IMG/VR virus record: IMGVR_UViG_3300042391_001348
Location: 1 to 21,946 of that record
Source: a virus
Length of the DNA stretch: 21,946 nucleotides
Strand: one strand, 5' to 3'
The translations under genes and the position numbers were made by a program. Below the pieces are notes generated by a model that ran no database searches, had not been told where the DNA came from, and saw only the letters and a list, made by a program, of their open reading frames with translations. Below are positions 1 through 8,975 of the stretch, piece by piece; the stretch's first letter is position 1; every line of letters starts with the position of its first letter.

Positions 1-2
1 AG

Positions 3-380
3 CCGAACGATTATAAAAAAATTACAAATAATAATAAGAAGCGACATCATTTTATGATTAATCGCTTCTTTGCGATTCAATACCCTTCAAATGCGCAATT
101 CTTTAATAAGAATGGAATCAATCCAATCGCCGTTATTGATAGTTGGTCGCTTGTCGCTGCCCGATTTAAAAGTGTTCCAGGATGGATCTACACTAAAACC
201 AAAAAGCCCGAAAAAGAAGTAACTTCAAAAAGCAAATATATACCTTCAGAAGAGGCTATCTCATTTTTCATGGAAAAGAATGAAATAGGCAAGAGAGAAT
301 TTAAAGAACTTGAAAAATTTGCGAAAGAAGACCTATATTTAACTTTACAAAAGTTAGAAGATTCTATGCAAGTTTACTAA
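3..380 (+). CDS. Partial small phage protein, possibly the clamp-loader small subunit (gp62-like)
   Basis: The reading frame is open back to the window edge, so the gene probably starts upstream; an internal ATG lies at 54. The visible product has about 125 residues: a basic stretch (KKITNNNKKRH), a segment NRFFAIQYPSNAQ, then a Trp-containing helix and VPGWIYTKTKK, a Lys/Glu-rich linker and a C-terminal helix (EEAISFFMEKNEIGKREFKELE). This order of elements (xNRxxxxxP, a helix, a basic patch, a short C-terminal helical hairpin) resembles the small sliding-clamp loader subunit of T4-like cyanophages, which tethers the gp44 ATPase ring. That is a pattern match from memory, not an alignment. 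The neighbouring gene gives no support. The gene itself is likely real; the function is uncertain. Confidence 0.5.
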   Translation, partial: PNDYKKITNNNKKRHHFMINRFFAIQYPSNAQFFNKNGINPIAVIDSWSLVAARFKSVPGWIYTKTKKPEKEVTSKSKYIPSEEAISFFMEKNEIGKREFKELEKFAKEDLYLTLQKLEDSMQVY

Positions 381-391
381 TATGTAAATTT

Positions 392-1036
392 ATGGAGCAA
401 TTCGATTTAAGTCTAATGCCAACGGCAGTAGACGTTACACTATACAAATATAATTATATTGATAATAAGTTATGGGCACAACTCCATAATCAGGCTGATT
501 TTATTCCAGTATCTGAAGATTCTATTATGACATCTTCAAGCCAATTAAAGGTTATTCTTGAAACTAATTATCTTTCAACAATTAACAAAATCAAAACGCT
601 AGGTTCTGAAGTTGTTCACAAGGAAATTAATTCAGTTTTCTTTTTGTATCAAATGTGCTTGGAAATGGAAAATCTGCAGTACATTAAATTTAACCTGAAT
701 AAAGATAAAACCTATAGTCGAATGGTTGAAATTGAGGGTAAAAAAATGCTTCAATTTAGTTTTAAAGTAATTACAGCAACCCTACGATTATTTGACCTAT
801 ATGATGAGGAAGAGTTGCCTCATGTTAATAAAATTCTTGAAGAGTTAGGAATTCTCCACCCTGAAAAACCTTATAATAGGGTATTTGCAACTGAACTATC
901 GAACAAAATCGATATGTATGTTGAATCATACGGAGAAGATGACCATAATGCTGGAATTGTTCTTGATATTCTTGACATTTTAGAGCCAAAAATGGAAATT
1001 GAAAACTCATTAATCCTGTTAATCACAGACTACTAA
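392..1036 (+). CDS. Hypothetical protein, 214 residues
   Basis: I do not recognise the family. The ATG at 392 lies 11 bases after the preceding stop, with an A/T-rich leader and no Shine-Dalgarno sequence, as is usual in this window. The product is acidic and mostly helical, with no signal peptide or membrane segment. It has a central helical part rich in Lys and Met, and an acidic hinge (YDEEELP) around residue 137, followed by short Leu/Ile-rich helices. It ends in a hydrophobic stretch (SLILLITDY). It is co-directional with the genes on both sides and may share a transcript with the one before it. Confidence 0.7.
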   Translation: MEQFDLSLMPTAVDVTLYKYNYIDNKLWAQLHNQADFIPVSEDSIMTSSSQLKVILETNYLSTINKIKTLGSEVVHKEINSVFFLYQMCLEMENLQYIKFNLNKDKTYSRMVEIEGKKMLQFSFKVITATLRLFDLYDEEELPHVNKILEELGILHPEKPYNRVFATELSNKIDMYVESYGEDDHNAGIVLDILDILEPKMEIENSLILLITDY

Positions 1037-1044
1037 AATTTCAA

Positions 1045-1054
1045 GAATATATAC
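1045..1054 (+). promoter_or_regulatory. Candidate late-type promoter core GAATATATAC
   Basis: The core ATATATA lies 21 bases before the ATG at 1076. It is a weaker member of the ATATATAA family seen before the sheath, tube, tape-measure and thioredoxin genes. It overlaps the left edge of a perfect inverted repeat. Confidence 0.3.
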
Positions 1055-1070
1055 AGTATAAAAATACTGT
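1053..1070 (+). other. Perfect 7-bp inverted repeat just before a start codon
   Basis: ACAGTAT and ATACTGT are perfect reverse complements separated by AAAA, ending five bases before the ATG at 1076. No T-run follows, so it does not look like an intrinsic terminator. Its position would put a hairpin in the leader RNA or make it a dyad operator next to the promoter-like core. Confidence 0.45.
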
Positions 1071-1075
1071 CATCA

Positions 1076-1483
1076 ATGAAATTTTTTAACAACTTTGGAA
1101 AGAGAGAAGGTCTTGTTTACCTTATAGTTTCTCTATGGGTAATTATGGGACTCCTAGGAGCCTATAAAACAGCTAGTTTTGCAGATCTTGCAATCTATTT
1201 TGGATCCCTAACAGCATACGCTGCAACATATATTTGGGCTGAAGCAAAAAGACCCAGTACAAAATCCGCAATATTTAAAAAAGGACCAAACTCAAGAAGA
1301 GAGGTTATGATTTATGTTGTAGTTGTTATTTGGGCAATTGCAGGTGCCGGAGCAATTTGGTTTAAAGCCAATATTGGAGAACTTGCCTTATACTTTGTTT
1401 CATTAACTGGATTTGTAGCATCATGGATTGCCGGTGAAGTTTATACACCACAAGATATTGTTAATAAAAAAAATGAAGAATAA
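1076..1483 (+). CDS. Four-helix membrane protein made of two tandem repeats, possibly holin-like
   Basis: The 135-residue product has four hydrophobic helices at about residues 12-30, 34-55, 76-95 and 99-121. The halves are visibly duplicated: REGLVYLIVSLWVIMG pairs with REVMIYVVVVIWAIAG, and LAIYFGSLTAY with LALYFVSLTGF, followed by W-A-E/G-E-x-x-x-P in both. A Lys/Arg-rich linker (residues 56-74) joins them. I infer an inner-membrane protein. Short phage proteins with several membrane helices near virion genes are sometimes holins, but nothing in the sequence settles this. The stop overlaps the next start by one base (TAATG), so translation is probably coupled to the neck gene. Confidence 0.75.
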   Translation: MKFFNNFGKREGLVYLIVSLWVIMGLLGAYKTASFADLAIYFGSLTAYAATYIWAEAKRPSTKSAIFKKGPNSRREVMIYVVVVIWAIAGAGAIWFKANIGELALYFVSLTGFVASWIAGEVYTPQDIVNKKNEE

Positions 1484-3447
1484 TGGTAACAGGATATACT
1501 GCTAATGAATATGGAGATTTTTTTATAGCATCATTACAAACACCTTACACTAATACCCTAAAAATTATTGACTGGGAAATTCTAGCAGGACTTAAAACTC
1601 CATTTACGACTGGAACTGTTAATATCGTAGCAGGGGAAAACATAGTTATTGGAGTTGGGACACAGTTCACATCCGCATTTGAAGTTGGAGATACTATTAT
1701 CATCGGAAATGTTGAGTATACTGTTGAAAGCATTGTTTCATCTTTAGAACTTGTAGTCGAAGAAACACTAACAGTTACTGGGAATGGTATTCAATACTAT
1801 CTTACAACGGATGTTGATAATTTCTTTGAATATGAATATAGATGGTCTCAGGATGGCACAATTTTTTCAGAATTTAATCCATTAAATAATAATCAAGCGT
1901 ATGGAGACCTATTGTCACTTACATTTAATACAACAAAGCCAGTATGGATTGATGTAAAAAATGAAGTTGCTGGGATTATTCCCGGATGTTCAATTTCCCT
2001 ATTATCAATAACATATACAATCGAAACAGTCGATGGTATTATCGAATCATGTCCAAATTTTTGTGTTGAATGTGCTGATCCATTCGCAATGAGTGGTTGC
2101 GCAAATATTCAAGTTTCATGTAGCACAACAAATCAATTTAATCCATATTCGCTAACAAAATCAGTTAAAATATACAAGCAATTAACAAACGTTATTAATG
2201 GTATATTTGGGCATGAGGTTAATTACTTTAAAACTGAACCTGATTTAAGAACAAGTGATGTTATTCTTATGGAATATTCATTGCATAATGTTGTCGATAA
2301 TCAAACAATAAAAGTATTGGTTCCTGATAATGAATTTCCAACTGAAGCAAATTCGTACGACATATTTGGAATTGAATTAGAAGATTTTGAAGTACATATA
2401 ACTGCTGAAGAATTTGAATCACATTTTGGACTTGGAAAATATCCAAGAAATAAAGACTATATGTTTATTCCAATTATTAATAGAATGTATGAAGTAAGTT
2501 CAGTTTCATTAGCAGATGAATTTAATAAATCCCATTCATATTGGAGAGTTAAATTAGTAAAATATCAAGATAGAACAGATGTTATCAAAGGTCAATTTGA
2601 TGCAGCAACTGATGTGCTAGTAACTGGAATAGATGAAATATTTGGAGAAAAGATTCAAGAGGAATACACTAAAAATTTAAAACAAGAACAATTTCAGACC
2701 GTTATTACAACATATCGAGATGGAATTAGAGAATTTGTTAATAAAGACCTTAAAATTAAAGATTACGATCTTAAAAATAGATGGACTGTTGTTAGTAAAA
2801 ATTATTATGATTTGTCAACATTTCCATTAGATGATAGAGCACTATTCTACGATGTTAAATCTAAAGTTGAAATCGGTGCTAATGCTGCTTTTACTGGATG
2901 GTTTTCTCCTCAATTTAGTTTAACATCAACAGATGAACACTATGTTTTTGGAGATAATACATCAATAACTGGTTTTCAATTAACATTGTCTAATACATCA
3001 TTCAAATTTAAAGTTAATGAAATAACTGAAGCATTTACACATGGAATAACTTTTAACCCAAATAAATGGTATGCTTACGTTGTTAATGTTAACAATACAT
3101 TCTCGCAGTTGGGTGTTTCAATATATAGTTTAGATCCTGATAGTAACTTAAACAAATTTACACCAGGCCAAATTACAACGCCACAGATGTCTTCTAATAA
3201 TTTAATTCAAGAATTTGTTGAAAATAGACCGATGACAACACAGTTAACATGGGACAATACTTCAAATTACGGATTAAGAGGAAATGGAATGTTTATGACA
3301 AACATTAGAGTATTTAATACTCCAATCGAATTTGAACAACACTCAAATGTATTAAATCAATATGTTGTTAGAGATAATCAATTAGCAAAGGTTATTGACA
3401 ATGCGATACCATCACTAGGATTCCAGAAGTTTGCTAACGCAAGATAA
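1483..3447 (+). CDS. Neck/tail-completion structural protein with gp14-like core and lectin-like C-terminus
   Basis: The product has 654 residues, far longer than T4 gp14 (about 256). I see four parts. Residues 40-105 are a beta-rich module (GTVNIVAGENIVIGVGT, then VGDTIIIGNVEYTV) common in phage tail and connector proteins. Residues 165-215 hold a Cys cluster (CPNFCVEC at 190-197). Residues 225-370 follow the T4 neck gp14 pattern: a modified chain around SDVILMEYS, then the FGIELEDFEVHI strand pair, then YMFIPIINRMYEVSSV and a final WRVKLVKY strand. Residues 460-620 look like a LamG/concanavalin-type sandwich. It directly precedes the terminase genes, where T4 has 13-14-15, which supports a head-to-tail connector role. 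The gp14 match is by eye. Confidence 0.65.
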   Translation: MVTGYTANEYGDFFIASLQTPYTNTLKIIDWEILAGLKTPFTTGTVNIVAGENIVIGVGTQFTSAFEVGDTIIIGNVEYTVESIVSSLELVVEETLTVTGNGIQYYLTTDVDNFFEYEYRWSQDGTIFSEFNPLNNNQAYGDLLSLTFNTTKPVWIDVKNEVAGIIPGCSISLLSITYTIETVDGIIESCPNFCVECADPFAMSGCANIQVSCSTTNQFNPYSLTKSVKIYKQLTNVINGIFGHEVNYFKTEPDLRTSDVILMEYSLHNVVDNQTIKVLVPDNEFPTEANSYDIFGIELEDFEVHITAEEFESHFGLGKYPRNKDYMFIPIINRMYEVSSVSLADEFNKSHSYWRVKLVKYQDRTDVIKGQFDAATDVLVTGIDEIFGEKIQEEYTKNLKQEQFQTVITTYRDGIREFVNKDLKIKDYDLKNRWTVVSKNYYDLSTFPLDDRALFYDVKSKVEIGANAAFTGWFSPQFSLTSTDEHYVFGDNTSITGFQLTLSNTSFKFKVNEITEAFTHGITFNPNKWYAYVVNVNNTFSQLGVSIYSLDPDSNLNKFTPGQITTPQMSSNNLIQEFVENRPMTTQLTWDNTSNYGLRGNGMFMTNIRVFNTPIEFEQHSNVLNQYVVRDNQLAKVIDNAIPSLGFQKFANAR

Positions 3448-3481
3448 TATTGATACATATACTATCTAACAAACAATTACT

Positions 3482-4129
3482 ATGTCAGAAAATAAAAGTA
3501 TAAAAGACCAGGCTGAGGATATTAGACGGGATCTTGATGAATTAATCGGTAACGACAGTTCACGTGAGATTTCAGATGTTATTGAAACAGACCCAAAACT
3601 TCCAGCAAAAAGACCAGAAACATATATGTCTTTTAGTGAACTTAAAGAAAGTTCAACTAGAAAAGCAAAGAAAACAATTTCAGCCTTAATGAAATTTTAT
3701 CTTGATGCTGACATTATTGAAAAGGACGAATATATCCAAGCTAAAAAGAAGATGGACGAAATGACAATGAGTTCATTAGTTTATCAATTACAAGCCGGTG
3801 AAAGAGCACTAACAACCCTGTTAGAAGCAATTGAAGATGGAGAAGTTGCACCAAGAATGTTTGAAGTTCTTGCAACTCTTCAAAAATCAATGCTAGATAT
3901 TATTAAATCTCAAACAATGTACTTAATGGCAACCGAGGAAAGTACCAAAAGAATTGCTAGAGATATTGAAATCTACCGTAAAAAAGACGATATTAGAGAA
4001 ATCGAATCTTCAGGTGGAGATTCATCTTCTGGAAACATTCAAAGAGGTTCAAAAGACCTAATGAGAATGATTAGAGCCGGAATTGATGATAACGAAAATG
4101 AAATCGAGGACGTAGAAATTACAGAATAA
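3482..4129 (+). CDS. terS: Terminase small subunit, gp16-like
   Basis: The 215-residue, strongly charged and mostly helical product sits immediately before the large terminase gene with one base between stop and start. That is the place of gp16 in T4-like phages, which recognises packaging DNA and regulates the gp17 ATPase. Residues 55-160 form long helices with heptad character (KKTISALMKFYLDAD, MTMSSLVYQLQAGERALTTLL), fitting the coiled-coil oligomerisation core of gp16. The N-terminus is acidic, and the C-terminus is a low-complexity Ser/Gly then Glu-rich tail. It is longer than T4 gp16 (164 residues). Assignment rests on position and helical character rather than on a conserved motif. Confidence 0.7.
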   Translation: MSENKSIKDQAEDIRRDLDELIGNDSSREISDVIETDPKLPAKRPETYMSFSELKESSTRKAKKTISALMKFYLDADIIEKDEYIQAKKKMDEMTMSSLVYQLQAGERALTTLLEAIEDGEVAPRMFEVLATLQKSMLDIIKSQTMYLMATEESTKRIARDIEIYRKKDDIREIESSGGDSSSGNIQRGSKDLMRMIRAGIDDNENEIEDVEITE

Positions 4130-4130
4130 T

Positions 4131-5963
4131 ATGGCAAATGATGGTTACGTAGGAGACAATAAATGGATTCCAAGCGAAGATGCAAATGCAGATTCTCAGA
4201 AACTAATATGGTCGACGAAAATAGTTAATGACTTAGTAGTTGCTCTTGATAAAGGTTATAGACCACAAGTGAGTCTTCCATTTTATGAAGGTAAACAATT
4301 TCTAAGAAAAGGTAATATTGTATTTGAATATACAGATGCTGAAATCGCAGAATTAGCAAAGTGTGCAAATGATATTGTATATTTTGCTGAAACCTATGCA
4401 GTTGTAATGACTGATAATGGGGTTCAAAAAGTAAAACTTAGAGAATATCAAAAGGACTTATTAAGAGATTTCCAACATAATAGATTTAATATTGTATTGG
4501 CATCCAGACAGATGGGTAAAACCGTAACCGCCTCTATTTTTAATGCATGGTACTTGACATTTAATTATGACAAAACTACATTATTACTAGCGAATAAATC
4601 TGAATCAACAAAAGAGATTATTGACAAAGCAAAGGTAGTTATTGAAAACTTACCATTCTTTATGAAACCGGGAATTATCAAATATGACGTTATGAACGTT
4701 AGATCTGATAATGGTTGTCGTTTGGTTGGACAGTCAACAACTGCAAAATCTGGTATTGGTTTTACAATTCACAATTTATATCTTGATGAGTTTGCTCACG
4801 TACATCCTACTATTGTGGATTCATTCTATGAAAACGTTTATCCTACACTTTCTGCATCTAAAATTTCAAGGATCAATATTACTTCTACACCAAATGGATT
4901 TAATAAGTTTTATGAAATCTTTGCTGATGCTGAACAAGGAAAAAATGAATATAAAGCAACCAGGATCGATTGGTGGCAACATCCAGATCGAGATGATGCA
5001 TGGTATAAAAGAGAACTTGGAAACCTTGGATCAGAAGATGCATTTAATAGACAGTATGGAAATGAATTTACAAGTTCATCGAGTTTACTATTAAGTCCAG
5101 GTACTATGAAAAGTATCCGTAAAAATGCAAAGAAATTTGTTTGGCATGATCTTGAAGATTTTGAGAATATCCATATTGACACTCAGGGATTCTTAGCCTT
5201 TGATCCAGATTTTGATGTTGAATCAGCAGCAGAATCTGACAGATATTACCTATTTTCAGTAGATATTGCCGAAGGAAACGGTGGAGATTTCTCAGTTATT
5301 AACGTGTTTGAAGTTGAGCCAATGGAGGATAAACATATTGAAAATTACATTACACCAGGTGCGATGTACGATTTCTTTATGATTAATCAAGTTGCTGTTT
5401 TTAGAAGTAACGAGCATCCAATTGAAGATTTCGCAAAAATATTATATACTTTAGCAATTGATGTTTTTAACTCAGAAAACGTTAAAATGATTATTGAATT
5501 TAATACTTATGGAAGTATTTTGTTACAATATCTTTCAACAGTTTTCCCAGGTAGAAATGATTTTGAGGACGAAATGGTACTACGATTTAAACATAGGCAT
5601 GATTCAAAAGTCCCAAAGGCTGGACTTAGACTAAAATCAGATAATAAGGCAATTTTCTGTCAAAACTTTAAAAAATTAATTGAAACAAACCGAATTAAAA
5701 TAAACGATATAACGACAGTTCAAGAAGCCAGTCTTTTTGGTACTGTTAAGAATGGAAGTTACGCTGCGCAGATGGGAAAAGATGATACCATCATGACCTG
5801 TATCACAGCAACTGAATTTTTTGGAACAACCGATTACGCAGATTATGTCGAAGAATTATTGGATGTTATTGAACCCGAAAAACATGATTTAATGGAGAAA
5901 ATTCTTTATAAAGACAATGATGTTCAAGGTGATATGCAATACGATATTTACGATTTATTGTAA
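4131..5963 (+). CDS. terL: Terminase large subunit, gp17-like DNA-packaging ATPase/nuclease
   Basis: This motor pumps DNA into the prohead and cuts the concatemer. At 610 residues it equals T4 gp17. The N-terminal ATPase has a Walker A variant SRQMGKT at about 125-131, Walker B LYLDEFAH at about 216-223 (Asp219, catalytic Glu220) and a coupling motif TSTPNG near 250. The C-terminal RNase-H-fold nuclease has the first catalytic Asp in FSVDIAEGNGGD (about 377), an acidic residue in MIIEFNTYG (about 455) and the third acidic pair in MGKDDTIMT (about 550). The start is the ATG two bases after the terS stop. This is the best-identified gene in the window and fixes the phage as T4-like. Confidence 0.96.
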   Translation: MANDGYVGDNKWIPSEDANADSQKLIWSTKIVNDLVVALDKGYRPQVSLPFYEGKQFLRKGNIVFEYTDAEIAELAKCANDIVYFAETYAVVMTDNGVQKVKLREYQKDLLRDFQHNRFNIVLASRQMGKTVTASIFNAWYLTFNYDKTTLLLANKSESTKEIIDKAKVVIENLPFFMKPGIIKYDVMNVRSDNGCRLVGQSTTAKSGIGFTIHNLYLDEFAHVHPTIVDSFYENVYPTLSASKISRINITSTPNGFNKFYEIFADAEQGKNEYKATRIDWWQHPDRDDAWYKRELGNLGSEDAFNRQYGNEFTSSSSLLLSPGTMKSIRKNAKKFVWHDLEDFENIHIDTQGFLAFDPDFDVESAAESDRYYLFSVDIAEGNGGDFSVINVFEVEPMEDKHIENYITPGAMYDFFMINQVAVFRSNEHPIEDFAKILYTLAIDVFNSENVKMIIEFNTYGSILLQYLSTVFPGRNDFEDEMVLRFKHRHDSKVPKAGLRLKSDNKAIFCQNFKKLIETNRIKINDITTVQEASLFGTVKNGSYAAQMGKDDTIMTCITATEFFGTTDYADYVEELLDVIEPEKHDLMEKILYKDNDVQGDMQYDIYDLL

Positions 5964-5980
5964 TCTCCATCTAAAAAAAG

Positions 5981-5990
5981 GATATATAAT
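5981..5990 (+). promoter_or_regulatory. Candidate late promoter GATATATAAT before the tail sheath gene
   Basis: The sequence is 26 bases before the sheath ATG, in a 53-base gap after the terminase gene. The same core with a similar offset precedes the tube, tape-measure and thioredoxin genes. T4 late promoters use one -10 box (TATAAATA) without a -35 box; this would be a variant of that design. Confidence 0.5.
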
Positions 5991-6016
5991 AAAAGAAAAA
6001 AAATACACTTAAAATT

Positions 6017-8941
6017 ATGGCACTAAGTCCGCAATTATTAAATTTTAAGAGCTCAGGAGTTTATAGACTTGAGTTTGATAAATCTCAAACAGCGAACATT
6101 AACGTTGAGACTCTTAGATTAGTAGTAGGTCACTCTAGAAAAGGACCTTACAACACTCCAGTTTTAATTGATTCACAAGAAACATTTAACAATGTTTTTG
6201 GTTCAATTGATAAAGGATTAGAAAAAAAGGGAATGTTTTTCCACAGATCATGTATCGAAGCTCTTTCAAGAGGTCCGATTTTAGCATTGAACTTGGCTAA
6301 ATTTACAGAAGGTGATGTTGCATCATTTCAAGCACCTTCGACAAACGGTTCTCAAACAGGAACTAATTTGTCAGTAAATGGTACCGGAGTTTATGATAAA
6401 TTCTTTGATAATGATAAATTCATGACACCTTCAGATGCTGCTACTTTAGCAGAAATTAATGCTGGTGACAATAACTTATTAAACTTTGTAAATATCAAAC
6501 AAGATTCAATTACAGTTATTGTAAGACAAGCTGCTTCAGTTAGAGAATTTGATTTAACTGCAAGAGAATGGTACGGAGAAGGAAATGTTCCAGAATACTT
6601 AAATGACTTTGATAAAATTTCAGATTTCATGATTGATGTATTCGTATTCAGAGGAGAATTTGATGCAGTTACTATGTCAAATGACCCAATCTACTCTAAA
6701 TATTTTACAGCAGATGGATTAGACAAGGCTTTATTAAACGAATTTGCTAATTTAAGACAGGTTAGTTTAATCGCGCAATACACTGGTTCTATCTTACCGG
6801 GATTTAAAGACCTAGAAGGTAGAAACTTATATATTGAATCAATTATTAATACAGAAGCAAGAAGAACAGGTTTATTTTGTGCTGTTGATGAAGATCAAGT
6901 AATTAATGAAAATGGAACTAAAGTTGATTTTGTTGGACATATTGTTGATGAAGATCAAGATTACGAATTGTTATCACATGTTGTTAAACAAAGTGCAGTT
7001 CTTTCAAATCACCCGATTGATATCGTACCAGCAAACGTTGTTACGGTTACTGGAGATACATTAACTATTACAGACATTACACAAGTAGAAGCAAACAAAG
7101 CATTTATTGGTGAAGATTCACTACTTGCTGCTACTAATGGAGAATACGCATTAATTGAAACAGCAAACTGGGTTCAAACAGCAGCTGCTATCCCTGCCGT
7201 TCCGCTTTCTTATAATAAACCAAACGAAAATTCATTTTATGAATTTTTAAGTGGAGATACTACAGACCTTTTACCTGGAAATACAGTTATACATATTAAA
7301 AACTCAGATCCTGCAGTTTTTAATAATTATATGACTGAACCAGTTCCATTAACAGGATCATTCTTATTTGCTGGTACTGGTGTCGCAAACACCGCGTTTA
7401 CTGTATCATTTGATCCAGCTATCGGTACTATACTTACTGCAGTTAACGGAACATTTGCGTCTTTAAATGATAGCGTAGATGGTTTAAATCTTTTTGCAAG
7501 TAATGGAGTTACTCCAGCACAACCTGCAGTTCCTGCAAAAGGAACACTTACATTAGTATGTGATGTTGACATTAAAGAATCTACATACGAAGCCCTATCT
7601 GGAACAAGTACTGATCTTAATTTTTATCATGTAAGTAACACAAGAGCGATTACTGAATCATTTACTGGTTTATTAGGAACTGCTGCTACGTATGCAACAA
7701 ATGGAACAACATTCACTGTTAACTATTTAACTGCGCCAAATACTCCAGCAACTTTCCCAATTGCAATAGGAAACTATGTGAAATCTGCTACAACTAATAG
7801 AATTGCAAGAGTTAATAGAGTTTCTAAATCTGCAAATACATATACAGTATTCTGTGATATCGCACCAGAGGCAATATGGTCAGGTTACTATATTAAATCT
7901 TTTGAAAATGCAGCTTCTCACTATAAAACTTTTGTTTTACCAAAAGCTGAAATTTCAGTTAAAAACTTAAGCGACTATTTATCAGTTCTTTCAGGAGGCG
8001 TTGGATTATACAATGCATTAGTTGATAAAGATATGATTGACTTTAGATATATTGTTGATACTTTTACTTCTTTTGACGTAAACGGTTTAAATAATAAATC
8101 AAATCTTTCTCAATTAGCAAAAGACAGACAAAATGCATCAGCTATTTTAAATGCACCAACTATTGAAGATTTTAAAAAATCTACAGATCCATCATTTACG
8201 GATTCAGAAGGAGCATTCGATACTGCTTATATCGCAACCGGAGGTAATCAAGATAAAAACCCTACAAAGGTTTATGCTTTACCTAGCATCGCAGCAGGAG
8301 CAAACTATGCATTCTACTACGGACCTGGTTTAATCGTAAGCGACAATGGAAAAGATATTATCGTTCCAGCAGCTGCTTACGTTGCAAATAACTACATGGA
8401 CAAATACACTAACGCTTTACCATGGTCAATCGTTGCTGGTCCAAGACGTGGAGTTGTTTCTGGTACAAACGTTAAAGGAGCTGAATATTCATTTGATAAA
8501 AATGATAGAGACATCCTAGAGCCGTTCGGAATCAACCCGATTGTATTCCAAAGAGGAACTGGATTAACAATCTTAGGAAATAAAACTGCGCAACAATCTA
8601 TTAAATCTGCACTTTCTTCAGCTCACGTTAGAGAAGTACTTATTTATATTCAAGATGGTATGGCAGATATTCTTAAAGATTACGTATTTGAATTTAATAA
8701 TGTTCAAACAAGACTTGAAATTAAAACTTTAGCAGATTCATTTATGGAAAGTGTTAAACAAGACGGTGGAGTTTATGAATTTAAAAACGTAATGGATCAA
8801 TCTAACAATACTAATGAAGTTATTGACAACAATATGGGTATTATCGATACTTATGTTGAACCAGTAAAAGGTTTAGAAATCGTAGTTCATAGAACAACAA
8901 TTCTAAATACTGGAGAAATTCAATCAGGTAACTTAGGTTAA
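6017..8941 (+). CDS. Contractile tail sheath protein, gp18-like, with large internal insertion
   Basis: The sheath wraps the tail tube and contracts to drive it through the cell envelope. The N-terminus has the family pattern: SSGVYRLEFDKSQ, then a strand LRLVVGHSRKGPYNTPVLI and the region IEALSRGPILALNLAKF. The conserved C-terminal domain covers about residues 780-974 (WSIVAGPRRGVVSG, DRDILEPFGINPIVFQRGTG, then the long helix SAHVREVLIYIQDG and the closing strand VKGLEIVVHRTT). At 974 residues it is about 300 longer than T4 gp18 (659). The surplus lies around residues 335-633, rich in Thr, Ala, Asn and Val and presumably exposed on the outside of the tail. It follows the terminase and precedes the tube, as in T4. 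Confidence 0.93.
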   Translation: MALSPQLLNFKSSGVYRLEFDKSQTANINVETLRLVVGHSRKGPYNTPVLIDSQETFNNVFGSIDKGLEKKGMFFHRSCIEALSRGPILALNLAKFTEGDVASFQAPSTNGSQTGTNLSVNGTGVYDKFFDNDKFMTPSDAATLAEINAGDNNLLNFVNIKQDSITVIVRQAASVREFDLTAREWYGEGNVPEYLNDFDKISDFMIDVFVFRGEFDAVTMSNDPIYSKYFTADGLDKALLNEFANLRQVSLIAQYTGSILPGFKDLEGRNLYIESIINTEARRTGLFCAVDEDQVINENGTKVDFVGHIVDEDQDYELLSHVVKQSAVLSNHPIDIVPANVVTVTGDTLTITDITQVEANKAFIGEDSLLAATNGEYALIETANWVQTAAAIPAVPLSYNKPNENSFYEFLSGDTTDLLPGNTVIHIKNSDPAVFNNYMTEPVPLTGSFLFAGTGVANTAFTVSFDPAIGTILTAVNGTFASLNDSVDGLNLFASNGVTPAQPAVPAKGTLTLVCDVDIKESTYEALSGTSTDLNFYHVSNTRAITESFTGLLGTAATYATNGTTFTVNYLTAPNTPATFPIAIGNYVKSATTNRIARVNRVSKSANTYTVFCDIAPEAIWSGYYIKSFENAASHYKTFVLPKAEISVKNLSDYLSVLSGGVGLYNALVDKDMIDFRYIVDTFTSFDVNGLNNKSNLSQLAKDRQNASAILNAPTIEDFKKSTDPSFTDSEGAFDTAYIATGGNQDKNPTKVYALPSIAAGANYAFYYGPGLIVSDNGKDIIVPAAAYVANNYMDKYTNALPWSIVAGPRRGVVSGTNVKGAEYSFDKNDRDILEPFGINPIVFQRGTGLTILGNKTAQQSIKSALSSAHVREVLIYIQDGMADILKDYVFEFNNVQTRLEIKTLADSFMESVKQDGGVYEFKNVMDQSNNTNEVIDNNMGIIDTYVEPVKGLEIVVHRTTILNTGEIQSGNLG

Positions 8942-8944
8942 TTA

Positions 8945-8954
8945 GATATATAAA
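8945..8954 (+). promoter_or_regulatory. Candidate late promoter GATATATAAA before the tail tube gene
   Basis: The core ATATATAA ends 21 bases before the tube ATG at 8976, within a 34-base intergenic gap. It would allow the tube gene to be made in excess of the sheath transcript. Confidence 0.45.
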
Positions 8955-8975
8955 AAAATAAAACATTAATAAAAC

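Noticed and set aside
3446-3481. GATACATATACT as a late promoter before the small terminase gene
   Set aside because: It differs from the ATATATAA core at several positions and cannot be told from background in AT-rich DNA.
4711-5094. Plus-strand frame of 127 codons
   Set aside because: It lies inside the terminase gene in another frame and gives a Leu/Met-rich product without motifs.
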